From Bacillota bacterium (GTDB lineage: Bacteria > Bacillota > Clostridia > Lachnospirales > Lachnospiraceae), in the NCBI GenBank assembly GCA_023395555.1, contig JAEWYQ010000022.1, positions 1 through 37,593 of the forward strand: DNA of 37,593 nucleotides, read 5' to 3'. The stretch's first letter is position 1, and every line of letters starts with the position of its first letter. The notes beneath the pieces are model-generated. The model searched no databases, was not told the origin of the DNA, and was given only the letters and a program-made list of their open reading frames with translations. Both the position numbers and the translations under genes were made by a program. Positions 13,690 to 22,834 of the stretch are shown piece after piece.

Positions 13690-13986
13690 ATGGGTAAAGT
13701 AGTGGATATTACTGAGAAGCTTAGCTTCGATGAAAACCCCAAGCTAAGGATAAAGAAGGTGGAGTGTGAAGTAAACGCGGATGCTCCCACCATGCTGAAG
13801 CTGATGCAGTTGATCGGAGACGGGAAGGATGTGTCACCCAATGATGTGGTAAAGATGTATGAACTTCTCTTCAACGAAGCCGATCGGAAGAAGATCGACA
13901 ATCTAAAGCTTCAGTTTGAAGACTTCCAGACTCTCGTTATGACTGCAATGGGCTTAGTTACTGGAGAAACAGAAACGGGGGAGTAG
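13690..13986 (+). CDS. Tail assembly chaperone, short form (gpG-like)
   Basis: From ATG 13690, preceded by AAAGGAG (13677-13683), the zero-frame product has 98 residues and ends at TAG 13984-13986. The sequence KVVDITEKLSF, ending with ETETGE, is acidic and helical, as in the short chaperones encoded between tail tube and tape measure. It coats the tape measure before tail polymerisation. The stop is preceded by a run of five G, where a fraction of ribosomes should move into the -1 frame to make the long form. Confidence 0.8.
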   Translation: MGKVVDITEKLSFDENPKLRIKKVECEVNADAPTMLKLMQLIGDGKDVSPNDVVKMYELLFNEADRKKIDNLKLQFEDFQTLVMTAMGLVTGETETGE

Positions 13987-14318
13987 GAGATCCTTATTAT
14001 GATCTGTTCGAGGATTGGGACCTGATCGTGGCAAGCTTTCAGACACAGTACGGTATCCGGCTATACTCTGATGTATTCCGCACCATGAAGTGGGATGAAT
14101 TCAAGGCCCTGGTCAGTGGCTTGGGCGCAGAAACTCCCCTAGGCCGTATTGTCAGTATCCGGGCAGAGAATGATAAGGATGTGCTGAAACACTTTTCAAA
14201 GGAGCAGAACCGGATCCGGAAGGAATGGCGGGACCGCTCAGCGCAGAAGATGGATAAAGAGACTTTTGAGCAGGCAATGACAGGGTTTGAAAAGCTGCTT
14301 GAAAGCATGGCAAAGTAG
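13690..14318 (+). CDS. Tail assembly chaperone, long form made by -1 frameshift (gpGT-like)
   Basis: A shift by -1 at the G run (13977-13981) takes ribosomes from ACG GGG into GGA GTA GGA GAT, avoiding TAG 13984. The -1 frame then reads VGDPYYDLFEDWDLIVASFQ, which is the standard start of the T part of gpGT-like chaperones. It continues through TQYGIRLYSD to the stop at 14316-14318. The fusion would have about 209 residues (97 before the shift, 112 after). The T part has no ribosome binding site of its own near GTG 14028, and homologous motifs begin before that codon, which argues for frameshifting rather than separate initiation. Confidence 0.8.
13977..13981 (+). other. Probable programmed -1 frameshift site
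   Basis: Five G follow AC, read as ACG GGG GAG in the zero frame, three bases before the stop TAG 13984-13986. P-site slippage of tRNA-Gly on GGG by one base keeps pairing and enters the frame of the T domain. The site is in the expected place between tail tube and tape measure. Confidence 0.65.
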
Positions 14319-14474
14319 GTGGTTTGTATTGATGTAAAGAATGTAACATGCCCTCACTGCGGATATAAAATGCCGATTCGGTTTTCAGCTGATGCAATCG
14401 CAAAAGGCATTTTCATAAAATGTAAGGGTAAGAACTGTAAAAAAGAATTTGAAATAAAGATAAATGTCAAGTAG
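14319..14474 (+). CDS. Com-like zinc-ribbon microprotein
   Basis: The frame directly after the chaperone stop encodes up to 51 residues from GTG 14319. It has two cysteine pairs, CPHC and CKGKNC, about 26 residues apart, and many lysines, resembling Com-type zinc-binding proteins of phages. There is no ATG before the first Cys pair. AGGTGG (14317-14322) lies five bases before an ATT codon (14328), so the start is uncertain and may be GTG 14319 or a rare ATT. In Mu, Com controls translation of another gene; here such a role is only a suggestion. It sits between the tail chaperone and the tape measure. Confidence 0.5.
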   Translation: MVCIDVKNVTCPHCGYKMPIRFSADAIAKGIFIKCKGKNCKKEFEIKINVK

Positions 14475-14524
14475 TGCCATTATGTGCCGATGACGTTTAG
14501 CTGCAGAAGGCGGGTGAATGCATC

Positions 14525-17500
14525 ATGGCGGATAGCGTAGGGCAAATAGGACTTGACCTGGTGGTAAACCAGAATGGATTTAATAAGCAGATGCAGGGGA
14601 TAACCAGTCTTGCCAAGAAGGCAGGAGCTGCTCTTGCAGCAGCTTTTGCTGTAAAGAAGATAGTTGATTTTGGAAAAAGTGCCGTACAGTTAGGGTCGCA
14701 GCTGGCCGAAGTGGATAACGTTATTCAGCAGGCAGTGCCCAGCATGGAAAAGCAAGTTGATTCATTCGCGAAGAATGCTATCCAGAAATTAGGCATGTCG
14801 GAAACAGCAGCGAAGCGATTTACTGGTGTTTTTGCTTCTATGGCCCGTGGATTTGGGTTTTCTGAAAAATCAGCGGCAGGAATGGGTACCGCTCTTACCA
14901 GCCTTGCAGCAGACGTGGCATCTTTTTATGATACAAGTCAGGATGAAGCCTTTACTAAGTTAAAAAGCGTTTTCACAGGTGAAACGGAAACACTCAAAGA
15001 CTTGGGCGTCGTCATGACACAAAGTGCCCTGGATGCTTTTGCACTGGCAAATGGGTATAAAAAGACAACCAAAGAGATGTCAGAAGCAGAAAAGGTCGCT
15101 TTAAGATATGCTTTTGTGCAGGAGAAGCTGAAGTTTGCTCAAGGGGATTTTGCCAGAAATTCAGACAGTTGGGCAAATCAGGTCAGGATACTTTCTGAGC
15201 GATTTAATGCGCTAAAAGCAACAATCGGACAGGGATTAATCAATGTATTAATGCCAGTAATAAAGCTAATGAATACATTGCTTGTCAAAATACAAGCCGT
15301 GGCCAATGCTTTTAAATCATTTACGGAAATGCTTACAGGGAAAAAGAGTCAGGCATCTAGTTCCGGGGTAAGCAATATAGTTACAGATGCTGAAAATGCT
15401 GTCGACGGCTTAGACGGAGTAACAAACGCTGCAAAGAAAGCAGCTAAAGCAGCCAATGCTTTAAGTATTGATGAATTAAATGTTGTCACTCCGGAGGATG
15501 ACAGTGCAGGCAGCGTTTCTGCCGGGACAGGACTTGATGCAGGAATGGGACTGGCTGGTGAAATGGCAACCGCTATGGAAGACACCACAGCAAGATCAAT
15601 AACTGCTTTAGAAAAAATAAGAACTAAGCTAAAAGAATTATCAGATCTCTTTACGAATGGTTTTAAAACCGGGTTAGGTGAGGTAGATTTTAGTAAAGTT
15701 ACTACTTCGCTGAGTAGCGTTAAGACATCATTGGCTGAGATTTTTACATCTCCGGAAGTGGCTACAGCGGCCAATACGTGGACTGACTCCGCTGTTTTAT
15801 CACTTGGTAAAATAATTGGAAGCGCAGCAAGCATTGGACTGACTGCGGCCACACTACTGACTGGCGGTATTGCCGGTTATTTTGATCAGAACTCGGAGTT
15901 TATTAAGGACAAAATTGTAGGTATATTGGATGCATCCTCCAGGGCTCATGAGATAGCGGGGAATTTGGCAGTAGCTCTGGCTGATATCTTTACAGTATTC
16001 CAAGGCCCAGAAGCATTACAGATTGGTGCCGATTTGATCGCAATATTTGTCAATAGCTTTCTCAGTCTGGTTGAAATGGGAGTAACATTTGGGGCGGATT
16101 TGCTTGAAGCGATTGCTCAGCCAATTATAGATAATAAGGATAAAATAAAAGCTGCAATAGAAAATACTCTTAAGCCGGTTGAGACAGTTGTAGATGGGAT
16201 AAAAGATTTTATTGGGGGAGCATTCGAAGCCATAAAATTGTCCTACGATACATATGTTGCGCCTGCACTTGAGAAGTTTAGTGCGGGGTTTGATACAGTA
16301 TTATCCGCATTGCTGGGTGCCTATAATACTTATTTGGCTCCGGTATTACAAAATATTGCAGAGAATTTCTCTGGTCTGTTAACGGAACATATTAATCCCA
16401 TGATACAGGCATTCACTAATCTTGCCGGTGAGATCGTGCTCGCTGTGGCAAAAATATGGGCTGAGACATTGGCTCCGTTCATAGCCTGGGTAATCGAAAA
16501 TCTGGCGCCGCCATTTTCGGAAGCGCTTGAAAAGATTACGGACTTGTTCCTGGACATTGCAGCCTCGATTGCCGATACCATAACCGCCGCATTAGAAAAA
16601 TTGGGAGAATTCGTTGGCTGGCTTGGAGATAATCAAGAGACAATCCTTACGGTAACCAGTATAATAGCTGGGTTTTTTGCCGCATGGGAGATTATTAAGC
16701 TGGCATCCTTTATTCAGCAGAGTGGTGGAGTTGTTGCAGCCCTGGGTGGGTTATTGGCACCACTTACCGCTGCTACAACGGCAATATTTGCTAACGCCGC
16801 AGCCTTTGCATCAAACACGGCAGCCAAGATAGCGGACAAAGCTGAAACAGTAATTCTTACTGCGATGTACGCAAAGGATTTTGTAGTAAGTCTGGCATCC
16901 GGGACCGCGGCACTGGTAACGCAGGCAGTACAATGGGTGATTAGTACTGGATTAAAAATTGCCGATACTGCCGCTACTATAGCCAGCACAGTAGCAACCA
17001 CGGCTGCCACGGCTGCCACTTGGCTGTTTAATGCTGCACTTGCTGTATTAACATCACCGATCACCCTGGTCGTAGCTGCAATCGCAGCATTAATTGCGAT
17101 AGGAATTCTTCTTTATAAAAACTGGGACGTGATAAAGGAGAAAGCAGTAGCTATCTTCACGGCAATTAAGGAATTCCTTGTTAATACATTCGAAGAAGTC
17201 AAGACGTTCCTTTTAGAAGTGTGGGACAACATAAAGGAGCAGATCAACAAAAAAATTGAGGCAATCAAGGAAGCTTTCAGTAGGGTGTTCACAGCAGTTA
17301 AGGACTTCGTTGTTGAGACATTTAACAAAATAAAGACTGACGTAACTGAAAAATTTGATGCCGTAAAAGAAGGACTTTTCAGGGCGCTGAATAGTATCAA
17401 GGATAAGTGGGATAACATCTGGACAGGGTTGAAGACAACCGTTACAAATATCTTTAACGGTATCTGGACTGCGATTAAGGGTGTGATTAACTCCATACTT

Positions 17501-17956
17501 GGCGGTATAGAGGGGATGGCAAATGGGGTCATTAGGGGTGTCAATAAAGTGGTTGGAGCATTAAATAATTTAAGCTTTGATATACCGGATTGGATTCCAG
17601 GTATCGGCGGAAAGACTTTTGGGTTTAACATACCCAGTCTGAGCGAAGTCAGCATTCCTAGATTGGCACAAGGCGGGTTTGTGAAGGCCAATACACCACA
17701 GCTTGCTATGATCGGCGATAACCTACATCAGGGTGAAATTGTTGCTCCGGAAGACAAGATGCTGGAGATGGCGAAAAAGGCAGCGGAGCTTGTGAATAAT
17801 CGGAGGGAGGACAGTGTTTATATGCCGATTATAATTGAGCTTCTGAATAAGATAATAGATATTTTGGAGGCTCTGGATCTTAGTCTGGAGCTGGATGGTA
17901 AATCCGTTTTAAAAGGACTGAAGGAAACGCAGAAAAGACTGGGATATTCATTTTAA
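14525..17956 (+). CDS. Tape measure protein
   Basis: At 1143 residues this is the longest phage gene, and its length sets the tail length (about 0.15 nm per residue predicts roughly 170 nm). It starts at ATG 14525. The N-terminal 250 residues carry the typical tail-tape pattern: GQIGLDLVVNQNGFNKQM, then SLAADVASFYDTSQDEAFTK and a VFTGETETLKDLGVVM motif that is conserved in Firmicute tape measures. Several hydrophobic membrane-like helices follow (about residues 690-860), then repeated amphipathic FTAIKEF/VKDFVVETFNKIK helices and a C-terminal GGIEG/LAQGGFVKANTPQLAMIG element. No lysozyme or peptidase domain is evident. Confidence 0.93.
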   Translation: MADSVGQIGLDLVVNQNGFNKQMQGITSLAKKAGAALAAAFAVKKIVDFGKSAVQLGSQLAEVDNVIQQAVPSMEKQVDSFAKNAIQKLGMSETAAKRFTGVFASMARGFGFSEKSAAGMGTALTSLAADVASFYDTSQDEAFTKLKSVFTGETETLKDLGVVMTQSALDAFALANGYKKTTKEMSEAEKVALRYAFVQEKLKFAQGDFARNSDSWANQVRILSERFNALKATIGQGLINVLMPVIKLMNTLLVKIQAVANAFKSFTEMLTGKKSQASSSGVSNIVTDAENAVDGLDGVTNAAKKAAKAANALSIDELNVVTPEDDSAGSVSAGTGLDAGMGLAGEMATAMEDTTARSITALEKIRTKLKELSDLFTNGFKTGLGEVDFSKVTTSLSSVKTSLAEIFTSPEVATAANTWTDSAVLSLGKIIGSAASIGLTAATLLTGGIAGYFDQNSEFIKDKIVGILDASSRAHEIAGNLAVALADIFTVFQGPEALQIGADLIAIFVNSFLSLVEMGVTFGADLLEAIAQPIIDNKDKIKAAIENTLKPVETVVDGIKDFIGGAFEAIKLSYDTYVAPALEKFSAGFDTVLSALLGAYNTYLAPVLQNIAENFSGLLTEHINPMIQAFTNLAGEIVLAVAKIWAETLAPFIAWVIENLAPPFSEALEKITDLFLDIAASIADTITAALEKLGEFVGWLGDNQETILTVTSIIAGFFAAWEIIKLASFIQQSGGVVAALGGLLAPLTAATTAIFANAAAFASNTAAKIADKAETVILTAMYAKDFVVSLASGTAALVTQAVQWVISTGLKIADTAATIASTVATTAATAATWLFNAALAVLTSPITLVVAAIAALIAIGILLYKNWDVIKEKAVAIFTAIKEFLVNTFEEVKTFLLEVWDNIKEQINKKIEAIKEAFSRVFTAVKDFVVETFNKIKTDVTEKFDAVKEGLFRALNSIKDKWDNIWTGLKTTVTNIFNGIWTAIKGVINSILGGIEGMANGVIRGVNKVVGALNNLSFDIPDWIPGIGGKTFGFNIPSLSEVSIPRLAQGGFVKANTPQLAMIGDNLHQGEIVAPEDKMLEMAKKAAELVNNRREDSVYMPIIIELLNKIIDILEALDLSLELDGKSVLKGLKETQKRLGYSF

Positions 17957-17972
17957 GGAGGGATGAGTACAT

Positions 17973-18356
17973 ATGGGAAATAGCTTTATTATGGTGAATG
18001 GAAAGTCCTTTCCTTCCCCAGACCGAGGACTGAATTTTGAGGTAGCCACAATGGTGAACGGCGGGAAAAATGCCAGCGGAGAATTTGTGGGACAGAAAGT
18101 GGGGCGGGACCAGTATAAAATCAATAATCTACAGTGGTTCCTCTTAGATGCAGCAACCTGGAGCAGCATACTGAAGGAATTTAATCGGTTCACAGTCACT
18201 GTAAAGTTTCCCGACATGGTAAACAATAAGTGGACCACTCTTTTGATGTACCCCGGGAATCGTACGGCAGAGCCGCTGGAGCTAAGCGAAGCCACGGGGC
18301 TGCCTGTCAGTTATAAAAACTGTAAAGTCAACATTATTGATTGTGGGGTGGTATAG
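17973..18356 (+). CDS. Tail tip protein of unknown family
   Basis: This 127-residue protein starts at ATG 17973, after GGAGGGATG, 16 bases after the tape measure. It is beta-rich, with NGKSFPSPDRGLNFEV, VGRDQYKINNLQWFLL and a C-terminal YKNCKVNIIDCGVV strand pair. Its place between the tape measure and the large baseplate protein is that of distal tail (Dit-like) or small baseplate proteins. I do not see the full Dit signature and its size is smaller than SPP1 gp19.1, so the call remains general. The stop TAG overlaps the following GTG start by one base. Confidence 0.6.
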   Translation: MGNSFIMVNGKSFPSPDRGLNFEVATMVNGGKNASGEFVGQKVGRDQYKINNLQWFLLDAATWSSILKEFNRFTVTVKFPDMVNNKWTTLLMYPGNRTAEPLELSEATGLPVSYKNCKVNIIDCGVV

Positions 18357-20593
18357 TGCAGAGTGCAAGCACGGCATATAAGGTGGCCATGAAGCAGACA
18401 CTCCGCAACCAGTCTCTTATGAGGGTGACGGTCGGTGTGATCAACCAGGAAGCACAGAGAACGGCACATATCTCCCCGGAGGGAGAGTATGCCTATTTCT
18501 CTAACCTGGTTAAGCCGTTTGACAACTATTCGGTTGATCACCTTTATGCCACTGCAGAGAAGAATTTCAGCGTTGTAGATGGGAGCATGGCTTTCCTTCC
18601 CCGAGGCGCTAATGATGTGGTGTTAAACGCCGGGATTGTAACGGAGAAGCTGTTAGGAAGTATACGGATCGATTTTGATACGGCCTATGATATCAAAGGC
18701 CTTACGGTGGATTTTGGCAGATCGTACCCCGTGAACTTTGCAGTAGAAAGCGATAATAATAGCATAGACATAGAGGGAAACGGAGAGGAGCAGTTTGTTA
18801 CGGAAGAAGTGTTTCCACAGGCCAGATACATCCGGATTATTCCTTCTCTAATGGTTAATGGCCAGGCGCGGCTTCGGATCCATCAGATCACCATGGGGAT
18901 AGGTATATATTTCAGTAATAAAGGGATTCTGTCATCCTTACTGAAGGAGAGTATATCGCCTATATCAGAAGATATTCCAGCCGTTGATTTTAACCTGGAG
19001 GTCGATAACCAAAGGCGGGTATATGATATTGAGAATGAAGAGAGCAGCATCAACTTCATGGAAACGGGTCAGAAGTGCATAGTTGAATATGGATATGAGA
19101 TAGAGGAAGGAGTTATTGAATGGATGCCGGGGGCGGTGCTGTTTTTAAAGACTTGGTCCGCTGACGATATCCGAATGAAAGTTTCAGCTGTTGACCGTTT
19201 CGCCTACATGCAGGACCGATATTATAAAGGCCGTTATTATGCGGCCGGCATCAACCTATATGACCTTGCAGTGGACGTATTGGAGGATGCGCAGGTGGAT
19301 GAACGAGAGTATTGGATTGACGGATACCTGAAAAGCATCATCGTCTACAATCCGCTGCCGCCATGTACCCATAAAGAGGCACTGCAAATCATTGCGAATG
19401 CTGGTCGATGCATCCTGTCTCAGGACAGGGAAGCGAAGATATATCTAAAATCATCTTTTATTCCAGACATGACAGCCGCGTCAGATAATGAGGCTTATTT
19501 TAGTAAGACAGCCAACATCCTGATGGAGGAAGCGAAGGATATGTACGCTGTCGCGGTTCGTGATATTGCCACTGCAGGAGGTTCGCAGTATTTTCTGCCT
19601 AGGCCAGAAGCCGGTGCCGGATATTTGAATACCGGATATATATCTAAAGCGGTGTCGGGAGGGGATGGCAGCTTTTCAAGTAATCCAATGGTGGTAATAA
19701 CCCTGGAGGCTTCCTTTAAATGCTTCAGTTTGATGATTACGTTCGGCGGCAAACCTCCAGAGGAACTTGTAATTCACACTTTTCGGGAGGATATGCCGGT
19801 GGAGGATGTGATTATTAAGGATGTTGAGGAGGAACTTCTGGTACGACGTGAATTCACCGAATTTGACCGAATGGAGCTGGAGATCACCAGGGCTCCTGCC
19901 TATAACCGGGTTATGATTGATCATATCAAATTTGGAGAAGAAACAGATTACATTCTGAAGAAGTCTCTGGATCTAACCAAGACACCGGTAGGGAACCGCC
20001 TGGAGAAGATCCGGGAGTTACAGGTGTTTCGGACCATGTACAATCCATCCGATGAACAGAAGGAGTTAATCCGGGAGAGTGTCACGGTACCGGATGGAGG
20101 AGACTGGCTCACTTTTCAGTTACCCAATGCATCCTACGGATATAACTGTATTCTGGATGGGGCAGAGCTTGGGCAAGGAGCAAGTATTGAAGAAAGTGGA
20201 GCTTATTATGTTGTAGTATCCCTGCATGGCTACTTACCGGGAGAGGAAGTCAATCTCATAATTACCGGGTATGAATATGCCGTCACCGCTGCGGCAATTG
20301 TGAAATCCATCAATCCTACAGGAACGGTGGAATCCTGGACTAATCCTCTAGTGAGTACGAAAATACATGCAACAGATCTGGCCGAGTGGATCGGTGAGTA
20401 TATGGTGGCCGATCGCGAGTATAATGTCAGTTACCGCGGCGATCCTCGGATAGATGCTAATGATATTCTGTTTATGGAAAATGACTACATTCACGATATG
20501 CAGATCAGGGTGTTGGAGCGGACGCTGAATTTTAATGGATCATTATCCGGATCGTTAAAGGCAAGGAGGATTATGCATGTGGATAACGCCTAA
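18356..20593 (+). CDS. Large baseplate/tail-associated protein
   Basis: The start is GTG 18356, four bases after GGGGTGG; the upstream TTG at 18341 lies inside the previous gene. The product has 745 residues. Residues 1-40 resemble the start of tail-hub proteins. Residues 70-190 form a beta-sandwich-like region with DIKGLTVDFG and QARYIRIIPS, the pattern of a discoidin/carbohydrate-binding fold. The middle (SISEDIPAVDFNLEVDN, GAVLFLKTWSADDIRMKVSA) resembles gp27/hub-type domains, and the C-terminal 150 residues are beta-rich, with RGDPRIDANDI near the end. It probably combines the tail hub with receptor contact. No peptidase motif is seen. Confidence 0.72.
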   Translation: MQSASTAYKVAMKQTLRNQSLMRVTVGVINQEAQRTAHISPEGEYAYFSNLVKPFDNYSVDHLYATAEKNFSVVDGSMAFLPRGANDVVLNAGIVTEKLLGSIRIDFDTAYDIKGLTVDFGRSYPVNFAVESDNNSIDIEGNGEEQFVTEEVFPQARYIRIIPSLMVNGQARLRIHQITMGIGIYFSNKGILSSLLKESISPISEDIPAVDFNLEVDNQRRVYDIENEESSINFMETGQKCIVEYGYEIEEGVIEWMPGAVLFLKTWSADDIRMKVSAVDRFAYMQDRYYKGRYYAAGINLYDLAVDVLEDAQVDEREYWIDGYLKSIIVYNPLPPCTHKEALQIIANAGRCILSQDREAKIYLKSSFIPDMTAASDNEAYFSKTANILMEEAKDMYAVAVRDIATAGGSQYFLPRPEAGAGYLNTGYISKAVSGGDGSFSSNPMVVITLEASFKCFSLMITFGGKPPEELVIHTFREDMPVEDVIIKDVEEELLVRREFTEFDRMELEITRAPAYNRVMIDHIKFGEETDYILKKSLDLTKTPVGNRLEKIRELQVFRTMYNPSDEQKELIRESVTVPDGGDWLTFQLPNASYGYNCILDGAELGQGASIEESGAYYVVVSLHGYLPGEEVNLIITGYEYAVTAAAIVKSINPTGTVESWTNPLVSTKIHATDLAEWIGEYMVADREYNVSYRGDPRIDANDILFMENDYIHDMQIRVLERTLNFNGSLSGSLKARRIMHVDNA

Positions 20594-20978
20594 AACAGAC
20601 TGGAAAGCAACGGATTATTTCAATATTCAGGACTACAATCGCATAAAAAGCAATCTCAATCATCTAAGGGATATGGCTACGGAACTATATGAAATCCATT
20701 CCTTTGTGGATATGGGAGCGGATAAGACCTATACAGACTATTACTATGCGGATGAAATCAACCTATTTGAAAGTAATCTGGATAAGATCAATGCCAGTAC
20801 ATTTCCCAGAAACATAGGGGATATGGCAACATTTTATGATAACCAGCCTTTCATTGACTATGCAGAACTTAACCGTATCGAGGCAGCAATAAGGATAATA
20901 TATAACGGGCTTTACGGTCAGTTAATAGGAAGGCGCAGGCTGAAATTTAGATTAGGGAAAAGGAGGGCAGCATTATAA
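20577..20978 (+). CDS. Baseplate or fibre-adjacent phage protein
   Basis: ATG 20577 follows AAGGAGG (20563-20569) by seven bases and overlaps the baseplate gene by 17 bases. The 133-residue product has the motif MWITPKTDW, then FNIQDYNRIKSNLNHLRDMA, NLFESNLDKIN and a C-terminal helix. It is helical with many aromatic residues. Proteins beginning with a W.TPKTDW pattern are common just before the tail fibre in clostridial siphoviruses, where they probably connect the fibre to the baseplate. That role is inferred from position. Its stop shares a base with the fibre start. Confidence 0.65.
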   Translation: MWITPKTDWKATDYFNIQDYNRIKSNLNHLRDMATELYEIHSFVDMGADKTYTDYYYADEINLFESNLDKINASTFPRNIGDMATFYDNQPFIDYAELNRIEAAIRIIYNGLYGQLIGRRRLKFRLGKRRAAL

Positions 20979-22342
20979 TGGCTCTTAAAACAGATTATAA
21001 AGATGATGTGTTTTCCGGATCTCGGAAATACATACAGACAGTCAATGAAGATGGAACAATATCATTGTCCGATGCGACTCAGTATGAGCAGCAGGGAGAT
21101 TATTTTGGCGCCAATGAACTTAATGAAATTGGAAAAACTGTAAATAATGTAGCGTCCTTTGAGACAGCCGGCGGAACTGCCACGGCCATCATGTTGATCG
21201 GCGTAAGCCTGGAGGATGGAAGCGGAAAAACCTTTGTCATTGCCGCCAATAACAACGGATCAGCCACAACCATAAATGGCAAGCCACTGTATAGGCCCGG
21301 AGGTACATCAACCCCGAAGCTGGTTGCTGGCAAGGCGGTAACGGTATGGTATAATGCGGCGGGTGGGTGTTTTTTTATCAAGGCTAGTGCGGAGGGCGAT
21401 GCCGTTGCTGCAAACGTACTAGCAGGTAAGACATTCAGCAACGATGATGATACGGGACTTATCGGTACGATGCCAAACAATGGTCCGTCATCCACTGAGG
21501 TAGTCAGCCTAACAGCTGAGGGTGCAGAGTATACAATACAAGCAGGGTACCACAGCGGATTGCGCAAGATCAAGGCCGTGATCAGTGGACTTGTAGCATC
21601 TGTAATTAAGGCAGGGGCTACGGTAGGAGGTGTTGCCGGTACATTTACGTCAGATGCCACAGCTACAGCGGCGCAGATACTGTCCGGAGCTATTGCCTAC
21701 GTCAAAGGCAATAAGGTTGCTGGAACGATGGCTAATCGCGGGGCGGTAAATCAATCCCTGCCTATCAATGGAACTTATACCATACCGGAAGGGTATCACG
21801 ATGGGTCCGGAAAGGTAACGCAATCCATAACTACAAAATCCGCACAGACATATACACCAGGCACTTCTCCGCAAGCCATTGCAGCTGGCCAGTATTTATC
21901 CGGTGCACAAACTATTGCCGGCGATGCAAACTTAATCCCTCAAAATATAGTAAATGGTATATCAATATTTGGTGTGATGGGCGCCTTTGCCGGCAAGGAG
22001 TTCGCAACGGGTACTGTGACAGCCAAAAGCGGAACAACTAACGCTAATTACCGCTCCGATGGAGTGAAACGTTATGATTACCCAATTGACTATTTTACTG
22101 TGACCAACATGCCTTTTAAGCCTACATTGATTATCCTTTATGCCACAGATACTGTAGATAAGCATTATATAGGAGTATATCGCAACGGGCGGTATATGCA
22201 TTACTATTACGCAACTGATGTGGCTCTATTTACTGAGGATACAAGGGTAATGGCTGTATCATCAGATAGATTCACGTTACCATTGCCAAATCCAGCAGCC
22301 GCGCCTGTAAATCCAGTCATTTGGTATGCGTTTACATTTTAA
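20978..22342 (+). CDS. Tail fibre / receptor-binding protein
   Basis: This 454-residue protein begins at ATG 20978. Residues 1-60 are the conserved attachment region (KTDYKDDVFSGSRKY, DATQYEQQGDYFGANELNEI). About residues 150-300 contain two copies of a repeat of the type VLAGKTF...GLIGTMPNNG followed by YTIQAGYHSG, and ILSGAIAYVKGNKVAGTM followed by YTIPEGYHDGSGKV. These are typical triple-spiral-like modules of Firmicute tail fibres. The C-terminal 120 residues form a different, aromatic-rich tip that probably contacts the receptor. It lies directly after the baseplate genes. Confidence 0.8.
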   Translation: MALKTDYKDDVFSGSRKYIQTVNEDGTISLSDATQYEQQGDYFGANELNEIGKTVNNVASFETAGGTATAIMLIGVSLEDGSGKTFVIAANNNGSATTINGKPLYRPGGTSTPKLVAGKAVTVWYNAAGGCFFIKASAEGDAVAANVLAGKTFSNDDDTGLIGTMPNNGPSSTEVVSLTAEGAEYTIQAGYHSGLRKIKAVISGLVASVIKAGATVGGVAGTFTSDATATAAQILSGAIAYVKGNKVAGTMANRGAVNQSLPINGTYTIPEGYHDGSGKVTQSITTKSAQTYTPGTSPQAIAAGQYLSGAQTIAGDANLIPQNIVNGISIFGVMGAFAGKEFATGTVTAKSGTTNANYRSDGVKRYDYPIDYFTVTNMPFKPTLIILYATDTVDKHYIGVYRNGRYMHYYYATDVALFTEDTRVMAVSSDRFTLPLPNPAAAPVNPVIWYAFTF

Positions 22343-22354
22343 AAGGAGGTTAGA

Positions 22355-22624
22355 ATGATGAGAACATTAGTGATTTATGATTTAAGCGGGGCAGTGTGGC
22401 TTCTGCGTGGTGGGAACTACATTGTACCGGATGGTATCCCGTACTTAGAAGTAGATGTCCCGGAAGGAAAACGGATTACCGGGGTGGATATATCGGGAGA
22501 TGAACATATCCCAATTTTTGAAGATATACCTAAGATGGAAACACAGTTACTACAGGAACAGTTGGCAGAAATAGCAATTGACACGGATTACAGGCTGTCG
22601 CTCATAGAGCTGGGCCTGATATAA
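22355..22624 (+). CDS. Small phage protein between fibre and XkdX-like gene
   Basis: The 89-residue product starts at ATG 22355 after AAAGGAGG (a second ATG follows directly). The N-terminal 60 residues are beta-rich (TLVIYDLSGAVWLLRGG, PYLEVDVPEGKRITGVDIS); the C-terminal 30 form an acidic helix with QLLQEQLAEIAIDTDYRLS. Proteins with this layout sit between the tail fibre and XkdX in many clostridial phages and are annotated only as hypothetical. It may be a fibre chaperone or a baseplate accessory; neither is proven. Confidence 0.6.
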   Translation: MMRTLVIYDLSGAVWLLRGGNYIVPDGIPYLEVDVPEGKRITGVDISGDEHIPIFEDIPKMETQLLQEQLAEIAIDTDYRLSLIELGLI

Positions 22625-22638
22625 GAAAGGAGAACAGC

Positions 22639-22782
22639 ATGAATACCTACGAAAACATGAAAAAGGTGATCGCCCTGGGCAAGAAGGGTAAGGAAGAGTT
22701 ATTGACGATGTGCGATGTTTTTCTGATGAACAACCGCATCACAGCAGAACAGTACAACGAGCTGGTGACACTGATCGGCTAA
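22639..22782 (+). CDS. XkdX-like small phage protein
   Basis: ATG 22639 follows AAAGGAG (22626-22632) and opens a 47-codon frame. The sequence is a helical hairpin, NTYENMKKVIALGKKGKEEL then a LLTMCDVFLMNNRITAEQYNELV segment. The ending ITAEQYNEL is the hallmark of the XkdX/gp45-type proteins found just before the holin. Their function is not known. A hairpin with a T-rich tail (22788-22811) follows directly. Confidence 0.75.
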   Translation: MNTYENMKKVIALGKKGKEELLTMCDVFLMNNRITAEQYNELVTLIG

Positions 22783-22787
22783 AGGAT

Positions 22788-22811
22788 GCATCCGGAGAGG
22801 GTGCTTTATTT
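22788..22811 (+). terminator. GCATCC/GGGTGC hairpin before the holin gene
   Basis: GCATCC (22788-22793) pairs with GGGTGC (22799-22804), including a G-T pair, followed by TTTATTT. It is similar to hairpins at 9640-9659 and 26134-26153, so a common terminator or processing signal seems to separate modules. Confidence 0.5.
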
Positions 22812-22834
22812 ATGCTCAAAGAGAGGATGGTTTT

